Made by a program: the position numbers and the translations under genes
Source of the DNA: Mycobacterium sp. OTB74
Lineage (GTDB): Bacteria > Actinomycetota > Actinomycetes > Mycobacteriales > Mycobacteriaceae
Reading direction: 5' to 3'
NCBI RefSeq assembly: GCF_029892685.1
Contig: NZ_JARXVD010000006.1
Coordinates: 1 to 64,000, forward strand
DNA: 64,000 bases
Notes under the pieces: model-generated
What the model saw: only the letters and a program-made list of their open reading frames with translations
Database searches by the model: none
What the model was told of the DNA's origin: nothing
Shown: positions 42,875-52,121 of the stretch, piece after piece
Layout: each line of letters starts with the position of its first letter
Numbering within the stretch: the stretch's first letter is position 1

Positions 42875-44171
42875 GTTGACGCAGCGTCTGCGGCAGTACG
42901 GGCGGAACCATGCCTTCGGCCGCCATCGCGGTCACGATGCCACGCGTCATCAGCCGCAGCGGAAGGTTCGGCATATCCAATTCTGCTGTGCGGGAAGGTA
43001 AATCGTCGAGCTGACCGTCGCGCACCGCCCTCGCCACCGCCAGCGCACTGCGTTCGCGTTGATCAAGCACGCTGTGTCCGGCAGTAGGCAGTTCAACCAG
43101 CACCGAACGCGGGATCAACTCTGCAATGCGCCGAGCCACCGCAGGTGGAGTGGTGAGATCCCGGCCGCCGGACAGCACCACGGTGGGCCACTCGAAATTC
43201 GGCATCTCGGACACCAGATCATACGGTTCGGCGACGAAATCCTTTTCTCCCGTGGCTAATTCACGGTATGCCAAAGCCGGGTCGATCGGTAGGCCGTCCG
43301 GCTCAGCGCCGTAGTTCAGCTCGCGATAACCGATGTGCCCGACCAGATCGGGCTCGTGCCGATACGGCGTCTTGCGCTCGAACAACATCTTGGTGCTCTG
43401 TCCGATTGCGCCCCACAGCAAGCCACGACCGGTCTGCACCAGGTCCAGCTCCTGTTCCAACACATCGGGGCCCAGCAATCCGTACAGACCGGCGGCCAAC
43501 TGCAAGGCCCACGGTGTCAACTGCCCGGCCGCCACCATGGTCTGTACCTTCTGGGCCAGCCGCGCAGTGCTGGGCGCGGTGCCGTCCCACAACACCGCCC
43601 GGGTGGCAGCTCGTACCTCATCGATATCGTCGGCGCACAGCAGCGGTGAATCCAGCACCATTGCCTGCACCCGTCCGGGATGCCGCACACCCAGCCCGGA
43701 GGCCAGGTAGCTGCCGTAAGAAGTGCCGTAAACGACTGCGGTGTCGACCTCTTCGGCGTCAAGTACCGCCGCGATATCGTCTACCGCAGCGTCGATGGTC
43801 AGCGCCTCGGCAGGTAGGTCGGCGCCCGCATCGTCGTGGCGGGACATGCCGACCCCACGATGCTCGACCATGATGACGTCGAGCCCGGCCGCGACCGCAC
43901 TCTTGCGCAGGTTTCGGTAGCTCCCGATGGAGGCCGCCCCTGGTCCGCCGGGCACGAAAATCACCGGTTGGGAGCTCTTGGGGCCGGAACGGACGTAGTA
44001 CAGGTCGAAATCCTGACCCTGCCGTTCCGGCGCCGCCACGGCTCGCCGCACCGACCGCACCCCGGGCTGCGCTGCCAGCCGGTCGTGCGCGCGGCGGCGT
44101 TTGGCGTTCATCGTCATCGCTATCCATTGTGCTCGCGCCTGCAGCTCAGACACGTTCACAGTGGCGAGCAT
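42861..44171 (-). CDS. S33 proline-iminopeptidase-like alpha/beta hydrolase
   Basis: The 436-residue protein is an S33-type hydrolase: oxyanion loop GGPGAAS, GVGMSRHDD, nucleophile elbow GTSYGS, acid in SGGRDLTTPP and His in AGHSVLD. A helical cap domain lies between about 190 and 320. There is no signal peptide, so it is cytosolic. Facing the peptide permease, it may cleave imported peptides, though that is inference from position. In M. tuberculosis the corresponding slot holds the unrelated oxidoreductase gene Rv1279. Confidence 0.88.
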   Translation of the reverse strand: MLATVNVSELQARAQWIAMTMNAKRRRAHDRLAAQPGVRSVRRAVAAPERQGQDFDLYYVRSGPKSSQPVIFVPGGPGAASIGSYRNLRKSAVAAGLDVIMVEHRGVGMSRHDDAGADLPAEALTIDAAVDDIAAVLDAEEVDTAVVYGTSYGSYLASGLGVRHPGRVQAMVLDSPLLCADDIDEVRAATRAVLWDGTAPSTARLAQKVQTMVAAGQLTPWALQLAAGLYGLLGPDVLEQELDLVQTGRGLLWGAIGQSTKMLFERKTPYRHEPDLVGHIGYRELNYGAEPDGLPIDPALAYRELATGEKDFVAEPYDLVSEMPNFEWPTVVLSGGRDLTTPPAVARRIAELIPRSVLVELPTAGHSVLDQRERSALAVARAVRDGQLDDLPSRTAELDMPNLPLRLMTRGIVTAMAAEGMVPPVLPQTLRQLKTW

Positions 44172-44200
44172 TACCCAACCCGCATAAACCTCTCAGCGGG

Positions 44201-46825
44201 CTATGCGGTCAACTCGATTCGTTCGGCGCCCTCGACGGATACATACCGGTCCGGACTGCAGGTCAACACGATCACCTGGCCGTCGCCGCCGACCGCGTCG
44301 AACACCTGCCCCATTCGCACCAACCGATTGGCGTCGGTGAAACCCAAGGCGTCATCGATGATCACCGGCACGCTGTCTTCCTTGGCCACCAATGCGGCGC
44401 CGGCCAACCTCGCCACGATTCCGAGTTGCTCCTTGGCGCCGCCTGACAACGACTCATATGGCACGGTGCGGCCGTCGACCGTGCGACTGCAGATACGCAG
44501 GTCGCTGTCTATGTCGACGGTAAAGGTGTCGCCGAAGACGATGCGGCCCAACCGTTCTACCTCCTTGCGAAACGGTTCGACATAGCGTTGGCGAGCCTGC
44601 TCACGATGGCGGCCCATCACGGTGCGTAGCATCTCTGCGGCCCGGGCCCGCCGCCCCACGGACGCATGGTCGGACTGCGCGTGCCGCAGGTTGGCCTCAG
44701 CGACATCCTTTTGGCTCTGCCGGCCCTGGGTGCCGTACACCTTCAATTGCGCTGTCACGTCTCGTAATTGGCCGTCGATGTCCTGCCGATGGGTCGCCGC
44801 GCCGTTCGCCGCAGCAGCGGCCGCGACAAGCTCTGCGTCGACTGCGTCGGGAGTCGTGGCAGCCAGCGCCGCGGCGAGTTCCCGGTGCCGTGTGGTGGCA
44901 ATGTCGGCCTGCTCGCTGCAGTTGGTCGCCCGGACTGCCAGCGCGGCATCCTGCTCCTGCTCGCGCTGACGGGCCAGTCGTTCGGTTGCATCGGCCAGTG
45001 CAGTCAGCGCCGACGCTTGCTTGTCCCGGGCCACTGTGGCGCTGGCCAACGCTTCGGCCACGGCCGTCGAGGACGCTGCCGTCGCATCCCGCAAATCGTC
45101 ATAATCGGTTACAGCGCAACGTAAACCGGCATCCGCTGCCGCCAATTCAGCACGCGCAGCATCCGGGTCTGAGGGATCGGTACCCGACAACTGCTCGCGC
45201 AGCTGCGCCAACCGGCCGGCCAGCGCATCAACAGTGTCATCGCCGAGCAACGTCTGCATCGTGACGTCCAGGCGGTTGCGCCGTGCCTCGAGCTCCCGAC
45301 GGTGGGCGTCGACTGCGTGAGCCACCCGCACATCGTCGAGCCCGTATGGCTCAAGTGCGGCGGCCAGTGCGGCCCGGGCCGCGTCGAGCGCAGCGGTGGT
45401 GTCGGCGGCCGGAGTGCCCGGCAACACCCGGACCCTCAGCAGCCCAGGCACCTCGATGTCGGTCCGGCCACCGACGCTGGTGGTCCATTCGGTCCCCGCC
45501 GCCAGGATCACGTCCTGACCGCCGACCTGTACCTGCATATCGGCAACGGCGGTCAATTCGATGCGGGCTGAGGCTAATTCGGCTGCACTAGCGGCCCGCT
45601 CGACGGCTGTGACTGCGGCATCGATGTCCCGCAAGGCCGCACCGGTCAACGCGATGCCGGCGAGCTGTTCGTGGACCTGTGCCAGTTCGTCGGCTGCGGC
45701 CTGAATCCGGTCCAATTGCCCGGACACTCGGTCCGCCTCCGCGCGCTGAGCTAGCTGGTCGACCACCCGGCGCGAGGACTCGGCGCGGACTCGGGCGGCG
45801 TCCAAGACGGTCCGTGCCGCTGTCACCGCGGCATCGGCGGTCTGATGGGTTTGCTGAGCGGCCACGTGAAGTTGCGCAGCACGTTCGGCGGCGGCGGCCA
45901 GGTCACCGATGCCGCTCGACCGTGCTTCGACATCGGCCTGCAACCGGCGGCGCTCATCCAGTGCGCTCCGCGCGGCGGTGGCCGTGGCGACCGCAGCCTG
46001 TGCCTGAACGCTGGCCTGGGCGAGTTCGTCACGAAGTCGCCCAACAGCCTCAGCCGCTTCGCGCGCCTGAGTCAGCCGTTGCCCAGTGACCATCAATTGT
46101 TCAGTGGCCCCGGATAATTCGGTCGTGAGCTCGCCATGGTGCCGAATGGCGTCATCGACCTCGGCGACTGCGTTCGCACACCGGTCGGTTTCGGCCTGGG
46201 CATCCTTGAGCGCTTTGATGGCCGCGGCCCATTCGCCGGTGGCCCGTCCGGTCGCGGTGAAGTACTTGCCATATTCGGTGTCTATCCGGTCGACCAGCAG
46301 CGGCTCGTTGCCGGACAACGCACCCTCAAGCGCCCCGGCCTGTCCGGCGGCGACATCGAGCGCCCGGGCCAGCGCATCGCAACCGGCCAGATCTACCGGG
46401 ATGGTGGCGGCCGACTGCAGGATGCGCTGCGCCCGCCACAATTCGGTGTCCACAGTTTCGTCGAGCATGGAGCGGACGCGGTCATGCGCTTCGTCGCCGG
46501 TGAGCTGTTCGCGGCGGGGCGCCAGGATGGTCAGACGCGTCTCGGCACGCTTGTGGAACCGCTTGAAGTATTCAAATCGGTAAGGGCCGGTGGAGATTTC
46601 GGCCAGCACCTCAGCACCCACGTCGGCATGGGTGGGCTTGACCTGCTTGACCTCTTTCTTCGTGGACCGGTCCTTGGATTCCAGCAGCAGATCCAGCGCC
46701 TCGATCATCGAAGACTTGCCGATCTCGTTGGCGCCGGCGACCACCACAACCCCGCGGTCGGGAAACTCGATCTCGCGGTGGGTAATTCCGCGATAGTTGG
46801 TCAGGACCAGCCGGTGCAATTTCAT
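44201..46825 (-). CDS. SbcC/Rad50-like SMC-family ATPase (Rv1278-like)
   Basis: The 874-residue protein has an N-terminal Walker A (GANEIGKSS, about 32-40) in the RecF/SbcC style NYRGI...F setting. Long Ala/Glu/Arg-rich coiled-coil arms fill roughly 180-750. The C-terminal part holds the ABC signature YESLSGGAKEQLG and the Walker B VIIDDALGFTD. I see no clear CxxC zinc hook between the arms. It overlaps the metallophosphoesterase gene by four bases, giving an Mre11-Rad50-like pair for DNA end processing. Position and pairing match Rv1277/Rv1278. Confidence 0.9.
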   Translation of the reverse strand: MKLHRLVLTNYRGITHREIEFPDRGVVVVAGANEIGKSSMIEALDLLLESKDRSTKKEVKQVKPTHADVGAEVLAEISTGPYRFEYFKRFHKRAETRLTILAPRREQLTGDEAHDRVRSMLDETVDTELWRAQRILQSAATIPVDLAGCDALARALDVAAGQAGALEGALSGNEPLLVDRIDTEYGKYFTATGRATGEWAAAIKALKDAQAETDRCANAVAEVDDAIRHHGELTTELSGATEQLMVTGQRLTQAREAAEAVGRLRDELAQASVQAQAAVATATAARSALDERRRLQADVEARSSGIGDLAAAAERAAQLHVAAQQTHQTADAAVTAARTVLDAARVRAESSRRVVDQLAQRAEADRVSGQLDRIQAAADELAQVHEQLAGIALTGAALRDIDAAVTAVERAASAAELASARIELTAVADMQVQVGGQDVILAAGTEWTTSVGGRTDIEVPGLLRVRVLPGTPAADTTAALDAARAALAAALEPYGLDDVRVAHAVDAHRRELEARRNRLDVTMQTLLGDDTVDALAGRLAQLREQLSGTDPSDPDAARAELAAADAGLRCAVTDYDDLRDATAASSTAVAEALASATVARDKQASALTALADATERLARQREQEQDAALAVRATNCSEQADIATTRHRELAAALAATTPDAVDAELVAAAAAANGAATHRQDIDGQLRDVTAQLKVYGTQGRQSQKDVAEANLRHAQSDHASVGRRARAAEMLRTVMGRHREQARQRYVEPFRKEVERLGRIVFGDTFTVDIDSDLRICSRTVDGRTVPYESLSGGAKEQLGIVARLAGAALVAKEDSVPVIIDDALGFTDANRLVRMGQVFDAVGGDGQVIVLTCSPDRYVSVEGAERIELTA

Positions 46826-47967
46826 GCTGCGGTCCCCCTGTCGACCAGCCGCAGCAGTAGCGCCAGCGCAGCTCGGGCGTCGTCTGCTCCGTCCCCGTCA
46901 GTCCGCGCCGTGCCGACGAGCTCGTCCACTGCTGCGGCTGCGAACCCGCCGATGCCCAGATCGTCGAACTCACCGTCAGCCGGCAGCACCGCCAGGTCGG
47001 TGTGCCGTTCCCACGTGGTCAGCGCGGCGAACAAGCGAACGTAGCGATCCAGGCAGGCGTCCAGCACCGCCTTGTCGGTGATGGTCAGCGACCCGGTCAG
47101 GGCGAGCCGAACCACGGTTCGCTCCTTGTCCGGCAGGCCATCGAGATTGATGTCCAGATCGGCGATGTCCCGGTCGGTATCGACGGTGCGGCGCAGTGTG
47201 ACGAACCGCCACTGCCCTACCTTGCGGGCGGACACCGTGACGGGTCGATCGGCCGCTTCGAGATCGACATCCACCACCAATACATGACCCGAATCGGCTT
47301 CGATGTCGTCGTAATTGGTGACCTCGGGAGCGCCGGAGTACCAGACCCGGCCGGTGGACCCGACCTCGGTGCGAGAGTGCTTGTCCCCCAACGCCACATA
47401 GTGCACCGCGCCACGTCGGACCGCGGCTTCTACCTCGTCCAGCCGGATCACCGACGGCTTGTCCGGGTCCGGGTCGAGCACATCGACCCCTCCGTGACCG
47501 ACCACGATCCGGGTGGTGCCGTCGTCCGCCAGGTGGGCGACGGCACCGCCGGTGAGGTCGGTGGTGGGCGCCTTGGACCGCCACGGGGCACCGATGATCT
47601 CGACGCCGGGGCGCAGTTGGTGCACGCCGTCCAGGACGACGACGTTCACGGGGCATTCGGCCAGGAACAGTGCGCTGGTGTACACCGACGATGGGTCCAG
47701 CGGATCGTGGTTGCCGGGCAGGAGGAACACGGGCACCTTGATGGACCGCATGGCCTCCAGCGACAGGCTGACCTCGCGCGGGTCGAGTTGGTTGTGTTCG
47801 AAGACGTCGCCGGCCACCACCACGAACTCAGCGCCGACCTCCGCACACACCGCACCCAGCCGCGCCACCGCGTCCCGGCGGGCGGCCGAATACCGAGGCT
47901 GCGCTTCACCATTGAGAAAATGCCGGGTCATGCCGAGTTGCCAGTCGGCAGTGTGCACGAAACGCAT
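46822..47967 (-). CDS. SbcD/Mre11-like metallophosphoesterase (Rv1277-like)
   Basis: The 381-residue nuclease has the five calcineurin-like motifs: TADWQLG (6-12), AGDVFEHNQ, LLPGNHD, VVGHGGVD and ALGDKHSRTEV. The C-terminal 120 residues form the capping domain. It is the first gene of the pair, and its stop overlaps the ATPase start. It is expected to be an Mn-dependent DNA exonuclease or endonuclease regulated by its ATPase partner. It lies apart from any canonical sbcCD, and mycobacteria carry this as an additional pair. Confidence 0.92.
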   Translation of the reverse strand: MRFVHTADWQLGMTRHFLNGEAQPRYSAARRDAVARLGAVCAEVGAEFVVVAGDVFEHNQLDPREVSLSLEAMRSIKVPVFLLPGNHDPLDPSSVYTSALFLAECPVNVVVLDGVHQLRPGVEIIGAPWRSKAPTTDLTGGAVAHLADDGTTRIVVGHGGVDVLDPDPDKPSVIRLDEVEAAVRRGAVHYVALGDKHSRTEVGSTGRVWYSGAPEVTNYDDIEADSGHVLVVDVDLEAADRPVTVSARKVGQWRFVTLRRTVDTDRDIADLDINLDGLPDKERTVVRLALTGSLTITDKAVLDACLDRYVRLFAALTTWERHTDLAVLPADGEFDDLGIGGFAAAAVDELVGTARTDGDGADDARAALALLLRLVDRGTAA

Positions 47968-48087
47968 CCCGGCGTCCCCTTTCTCGCTGCGCAGCCGAGC
48001 GTTTTCAGCTGCACTGCGAGTCTAAAACCGGGTACCGACAAGTCCGGGGAACCGCGGCGGACGACGAGCCAGGTTTCGTCCGGGGCG

Positions 48088-49299
48088 TTACCTGGTCCTG
48101 ACCGGCAACCGTGCCCAGCCCCGTACGCTCGATGTCCGTGCCCGCTCCGCGTTGTCGTAGTCGACTTCCCAGTCGCCCCAACGTTTCAGCACCTCTTCGA
48201 AGGCAATCCGGGCCTCTAGCCGGGCCAGGGCCGAGCCGAGGCAGAAGTGAATACCGACACCGAAACTCAGGTGACCGCCCGTTCGGTGGATGTCGTAGCG
48301 GTCGGGATCGTCGAAGTGCGTCGCGTCACGATTGGCCGAACCATTGAGCAGCAACATGTATGAGCCCTCCGGCACGACGTGGCCGTACCACTCGGCGTCG
48401 TTGGCCACGTAGCGCGCCTGGACCGGCGACGGTGGTTCGTAGCGCAGGGTCTCCTCCACCGCTGCCCCGATAAGCGATGGGTTGGCGCGCAGTTCGTGTC
48501 GCTGGTCCTCGTGTTCACCAAGCAATTGACCCATGAAACCGATGAGCCGGGCCGTGGTTTCATTGCCGGCCCCCGCGATCATCGCGGTGTAAGCAAGAAC
48601 TTCGGTGCGCTCGAGTGCACGGGAGGTTCCGTCCTGCTCTTCGATCCGGGCGTTGAGCAGGTCGGTCATCAGGTCGTCGGACGGGTGCGCCGCGCGCCAG
48701 TCGATGTATTCGACGAACATGGCGATGGAATCTTCGAAGATGGTCGGGCTGACCACACCGATCTCGTTACCACCCGGCCCCAGGGTGATGCGTTGCTCGG
48801 TCCGATCCCGGATGGCCTGCTGGCTGGACTCCGGGATGCCCAACAGGTAACCGATGGTCCGCATCGCCAAGATGGCACCAAGATTGGTGACGAAGTCGAA
48901 GCCATCTGCATCGCGCAGCGAATCCAGTGCCCCACAACAGAAGTCACGCACCTGGTGCTCCACCGCGCCCATCCGCCGAGGTGTGAAAACCCGTGACAAC
49001 AACCGCCGGTGCAGATCGTGCAGCGGCGGGTCTTCGAAGAGCAGAATCCCTGGTGGCACCTCGATACCGCTGAACAGAATGTCCGCCGTGGTGCCGCGCC
49101 CGGACTGATACGTCCGCCAATCCGGCAGCGCGCGAGCGACATCGTCATAGCGACTCAGCGCGTAGAAGTTGTACTTCTCGTTGTAATAGAGCGGACATTC
49201 GGCCCGCATGCGCTGCCATACCGGATACGGATCGTCATCAATGTCGTTGTCGAACGGGTCGTAGTACACCGATTCGGCCACCGGCCCCACCTTCGTCAT
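48088..49299 (-). CDS. Cytochrome P450
   Basis: The 403-residue soluble P450 has the I-helix oxygen motif AGAGNETTAR, the K-helix EETLRYE (ExxR) and the heme-binding FGVGIHFCLG with the thiolate Cys353. Length and style are those of mycobacterial CYP enzymes that need ferredoxin and reductase. It is the third gene of a small operon (46-residue peptide, AveC-like protein, P450) starting at a TetR-type operator, nine bases after the AveC-like stop. Substrate unknown; the AveC-like partner suggests a terpenoid, steroid or polyketide-like ring compound. Confidence 0.95.
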   Translation of the reverse strand: MTKVGPVAESVYYDPFDNDIDDDPYPVWQRMRAECPLYYNEKYNFYALSRYDDVARALPDWRTYQSGRGTTADILFSGIEVPPGILLFEDPPLHDLHRRLLSRVFTPRRMGAVEHQVRDFCCGALDSLRDADGFDFVTNLGAILAMRTIGYLLGIPESSQQAIRDRTEQRITLGPGGNEIGVVSPTIFEDSIAMFVEYIDWRAAHPSDDLMTDLLNARIEEQDGTSRALERTEVLAYTAMIAGAGNETTARLIGFMGQLLGEHEDQRHELRANPSLIGAAVEETLRYEPPSPVQARYVANDAEWYGHVVPEGSYMLLLNGSANRDATHFDDPDRYDIHRTGGHLSFGVGIHFCLGSALARLEARIAFEEVLKRWGDWEVDYDNAERARTSSVRGWARLPVRTR

Positions 49300-49308
49300 C
49301 TGTGCGTC

Positions 49309-50100
49309 CTATCCGTGCAGCGGCTGATTCGGTACGCCGGGGAACAGCGGTGCGGTTGGTCCGGCGGTCACCCACCCCGCGAGCTTGGTCACCAAATGCG
49401 GCGCAAACACCGCTCCGTACAACAGGTTTCCCACCACGATCACCGCGACCAGCGACACCAGAACTGACTGCGAACGGCTCGACGTTTTCTTGTCGGCCCA
49501 GGCCTCGATAACGGTGCGTCCCTCGGCGTCGGTGCGCCCCAGCAGGTAGGCGAAGGCCATCACCTGGATACCCATGGCCAACGAGTCGTAGATCGGATAC
49601 TGGTTCACGGTTCCCTCCCACAGCCCTAGACCCGGTATCACCCGGCCGTAGTGGAAGACGCCGAGTCGAGCGCCGATGATCGCGTTGAACAAGAACGCCC
49701 AGCAGAATCCGACGACGAGGCCGGTAGTCAACAAAGTGACCGGCCGGCGCAGCTGGAAGCGAGCGCTCAGCCAACGCCCGATCGCGGCTGCGAGCAGAGC
49801 GGGCAGCGCGAAATACGACATGTACCCGACCGGCACCGGCAACGGCAGACCGCCCCAGGTCATGTTGAGGGGCCACCAAGACGGCATGCGCGGGATCGCC
49901 GTCGGGAACTGCGCGTACATCGCCCAGTCGTACGGGGCTTCAATCCAGGAGAACGACATGGCAGAGACACACACCAGCAATAACGGGTGAAGCCGGCCGC
50001 GCCGAATACTCAGATAAATCCCCGCGCCCAGGAACGCGAGTCCTCCTAAGTAAGCGAACGCGATGGCGGCCGTCGTCAACGGGGTGGGTTCAGTGCTCAT
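49309..50100 (-). CDS. AveC-like (spirocyclase family) membrane protein
   Basis: The 263-residue protein has about seven membrane helices. EAPYDWAMYAQFPTAIPRMP and the following WWPLNMTWGGLPLPVP are characteristic of the family named after AveC, the avermectin spiroketal cyclase/dehydratase, found beside P450s in mycobacteria. Its ATG overlaps the stop of the 46-residue upstream gene. Membrane context and P450 pairing suggest it transforms or handles a hydrophobic substrate. The actual reaction in mycobacteria is not established. Confidence 0.8.
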   Translation of the reverse strand: MSTEPTPLTTAAIAFAYLGGLAFLGAGIYLSIRRGRLHPLLLVCVSAMSFSWIEAPYDWAMYAQFPTAIPRMPSWWPLNMTWGGLPLPVPVGYMSYFALPALLAAAIGRWLSARFQLRRPVTLLTTGLVVGFCWAFLFNAIIGARLGVFHYGRVIPGLGLWEGTVNQYPIYDSLAMGIQVMAFAYLLGRTDAEGRTVIEAWADKKTSSRSQSVLVSLVAVIVVGNLLYGAVFAPHLVTKLAGWVTAGPTAPLFPGVPNQPLHG

Positions 50101-50237
50101 TTGCGGGCCTGCCCGCGGCGCTCATCAAGGGCCCCCGCACCTACCTGCATACGGGATTCCGGGTCGAAGTTCAGGACCGCCACGTAAATGATCGTGATCA
50201 GTCCGAACAGCGTGCCGAGCATGACTGCTGCACCCAT
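50097..50237 (-). CDS. 46-residue membrane peptide, first gene of the P450 operon
   Basis: ATG 50237 follows AAGGACGG and opens a 46-residue frame: a hydrophobic N-terminal helix (GAAVMLGTLFGLITIIYVAV, about 2-21) then a charged tail ending in ERRGQARK. Its TGA overlaps the AveC-like ATG as ATGA, the same coupling used across this region, which argues strongly that it is translated. It sits between the TetR operator and the AveC-like gene. It could be a subunit or assembly factor of the membrane complex. No family recognised. Confidence 0.7.
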   Translation of the reverse strand: MGAAVMLGTLFGLITIIYVAVLNFDPESRMQVGAGALDERRGQARK

Positions 50238-50263
50238 GTGCCGTCCTTACGGAAGAAACTTCA

Positions 50264-50291
50264 AGTTTGGATAGTGAACACTATCTAAACT
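50264..50291. promoter_or_regulatory. TetR operator before the P450 operon
   Basis: GATAGTG and CACTATC (50270-50276 and 50279-50285) are perfect inverted arms with a two-base centre, extended by AGTTTG/TAAACT to a 28-base near-palindrome. It lies between the divergent TetR gene and the 46-residue gene. Confidence 0.75.
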
Positions 50292-50359
50292 GGACGGGTC
50301 AAGGGCGGCTATCTTGAAGATCAGCCAGCACCCAAAGCCGGCGCGAGAAGCGAGGGAAA

Positions 50360-51034
50360 GTGGCCGAGCATCGATCCGCGACAGCCGCCCCGCAACCGGC
50401 CACAGTCCGCAGGCCGCGCGGTGAACCGCGTCGACTGCTGCTCGAAGCAGCTCGAAACTTGTTCGCCCGCAAGGACTACCGCAGCACCACCACGCGCGAG
50501 ATCGCTGAGGCGGCCGGAGTCACTGAGCATCTGCTGTTCCGCCACTTCGGTTCGAAAGCCGGACTGTTCCGGGAAGCTTTGGTGGCACCATTCACCGACT
50601 TCGTCGACCGGTTCGCCCACACGTGGCGAACGATCGTGCCCGACCAGACCGACGAGGAAGAGCTGGCACGGCACTTCGTCGGACAGCTCTACGACGTGCT
50701 GACCGACCACCGCGGCCTGGTCCTGACGCTCGTCTCGTCAGAAGATCTCGACGCGGATGACACCCGCGATTCCGGCATCACCGACGTCAGGCAGGCATTG
50801 ACCACGCTCGGCCAGATCAGCACCGAGGGCATCCAGTTGCGCGGGATGCGGTCGGACCAGCCGAGCCTACCGGCGCACTCGACGGTGGCGATGATCGTCG
50901 GCATGGTGGCTTTGCGCTCGACCTTCTTCGGCGCCGAATCACCCAGTCGGGACGCCATCGTCGAGGAACTCGTCCAGGCGACTCTGCATGGCTTCCTGCA
51001 CCGGCCGGCTCCGGGATCTACGGTGAGCGGGTGA
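50360..51034 (+). CDS. TetR-family repressor of the P450 operon
   Basis: The 224-residue regulator has an HTH at about 25-70 (TTREIAEAAGVTEHLLFRHFG) and a C-terminal ligand-binding helical domain. GTG 50360 follows GAGGGAAA. It is divergent from the P450 operon and separated from it by the 28-base palindrome. It overlaps SixA by four bases, so both are probably read together. The inducer should be a P450 substrate or related compound. Confidence 0.9.
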   Translation: MAEHRSATAAPQPATVRRPRGEPRRLLLEAARNLFARKDYRSTTTREIAEAAGVTEHLLFRHFGSKAGLFREALVAPFTDFVDRFAHTWRTIVPDQTDEEELARHFVGQLYDVLTDHRGLVLTLVSSEDLDADDTRDSGITDVRQALTTLGQISTEGIQLRGMRSDQPSLPAHSTVAMIVGMVALRSTFFGAESPSRDAIVEELVQATLHGFLHRPAPGSTVSG

Positions 51035-51531
51035 CGGGAACCCGAACGCTCATCCTGCTGCGGCATGCCAAGTCCGCTTACCCCGACGGAGTCGCAGACC
51101 ATGACCGCCCGCTGGCCCCGCGCGGCGTCCGGGAAGCAGCCCTGGCCGGCGACTGGATCCGCGAGCAGCTGCCCGCGGTGGACGCGGTGCTGTGTTCGAC
51201 GGCCACGCGTACCCGACAGACGTTGGCGCGCACCGGAATCACCGCGCCGGTGACCTACGCCGAACGGCTGTACGACGCGACCCCCGGCATCGTCATCTCG
51301 GTGATCAACGAAGTTCCGGCCGACATCCAGACGCTGTTGGTCATCGGTCACGAACCGGTCATGTCGTCACTGGTGCTGGGGCTGGCGTCCCACGACAGCG
51401 ATCGAGAGGCCGCCGATCGCATCGCCACGAAGTTCCCCACGTCGTCTGTTGCGGTCCTGCAGACCGCGCTTGAGTGGAAGCGACTCGAATTGCACAGCGC
51501 CACGCTGGCGACGTTTCACGTGCCGCGCTGA
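51031..51531 (+). CDS. SixA-like phosphohistidine phosphatase
   Basis: The 166-residue protein is a small histidine phosphatase: LILLRHAKSAYPDG has the RHG-type catalytic His (His12), CSTATRTRQT the phosphate-binding arginines and LLVIGHEPVMSS the second histidine. It corresponds in position to Rv1276c. Start GTG overlaps the TetR stop, an unusual neighbour not found in M. tuberculosis. Substrate could be phosphohistidine proteins or a small phosphate ester. Confidence 0.9.
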   Translation: MTGTRTLILLRHAKSAYPDGVADHDRPLAPRGVREAALAGDWIREQLPAVDAVLCSTATRTRQTLARTGITAPVTYAERLYDATPGIVISVINEVPADIQTLLVIGHEPVMSSLVLGLASHDSDREAADRIATKFPTSSVAVLQTALEWKRLELHSATLATFHVPR

Positions 51532-51557
51532 CACTCACCGGCCAGCCGGTCGCCCGG

Positions 51558-52121
51558 CTAGGAGTTGGTGGCCAGCGTCATGTCCATCAACTTGGTGGCC
51601 ATCTCGCAGGCGTCGGCGCCAGGCGCCTGCGGATTGATCCACCAACCGACCACACCGGCCGCGTCGCTGGCCACGCCGCAGGAACCGTTCGGATCGTTGG
51701 GCTTCATGATGATGGACCTAACGCCGGCGATCGACTTGTTCGTGATCTGGTACTTGAGGTGCTTGGCAACGGCCACCTCCTGATCGAAGGTGCCACGCTC
51801 GAACCAGAACCGGGTGATGTCGATGAGCCCCGTTGACTGGTTCATGGCCTGCCACCGGCAGACCGCGCCGACGAATGTGCTCTGGATGTCGAGCGGGTTG
51901 GCCCCGACCGTCTTGGCCAGCACGCTGTTGGTCAGCACGTCGCACTCTTTGAGCAGGTTCGGATACGTCTTTGCCGACGTGCTGCCGCTGCTGCCACCAC
52001 CTTCGTAAGTGCCCTCTTTCAGCGCATTCCCCTCCACCGACCGTGCGCAGCCCGTCATCCCGGCCACCAGCACCAGCGCCGAAAGCAGCCCAGCGCGCCC
52101 GGCCACGAACCGCCGCGTCAT
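51558..52121 (-). CDS. lprC: DUF3558 lipoprotein LprC-like
   Basis: From ATG 52121 (overlapping the lprB stop) the product is 187 residues with an MTRRFVAGRAGLLS signal, lipobox VAGMTGC and lipidated cysteine at about 25. The mature part is DUF3558-type with three further cysteines. The order ABC exporter, lprB, lprC, SixA matches Rv1273c to Rv1276c, so I use the M. tuberculosis name. Function unknown; it is membrane anchored outside the cytoplasm. Confidence 0.85.
   Translation of the reverse strand: MTRRFVAGRAGLLSALVLVAGMTGCARSVEGNALKEGTYEGGGSSGSTSAKTYPNLLKECDVLTNSVLAKTVGANPLDIQSTFVGAVCRWQAMNQSTGLIDITRFWFERGTFDQEVAVAKHLKYQITNKSIAGVRSIIMKPNDPNGSCGVASDAAGVVGWWINPQAPGADACEMATKLMDMTLATNS

Noticed and set aside
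47002..48219. 405-codon plus-strand frame
   Set aside because: Antisense to the metallophosphoesterase; no protein motif.
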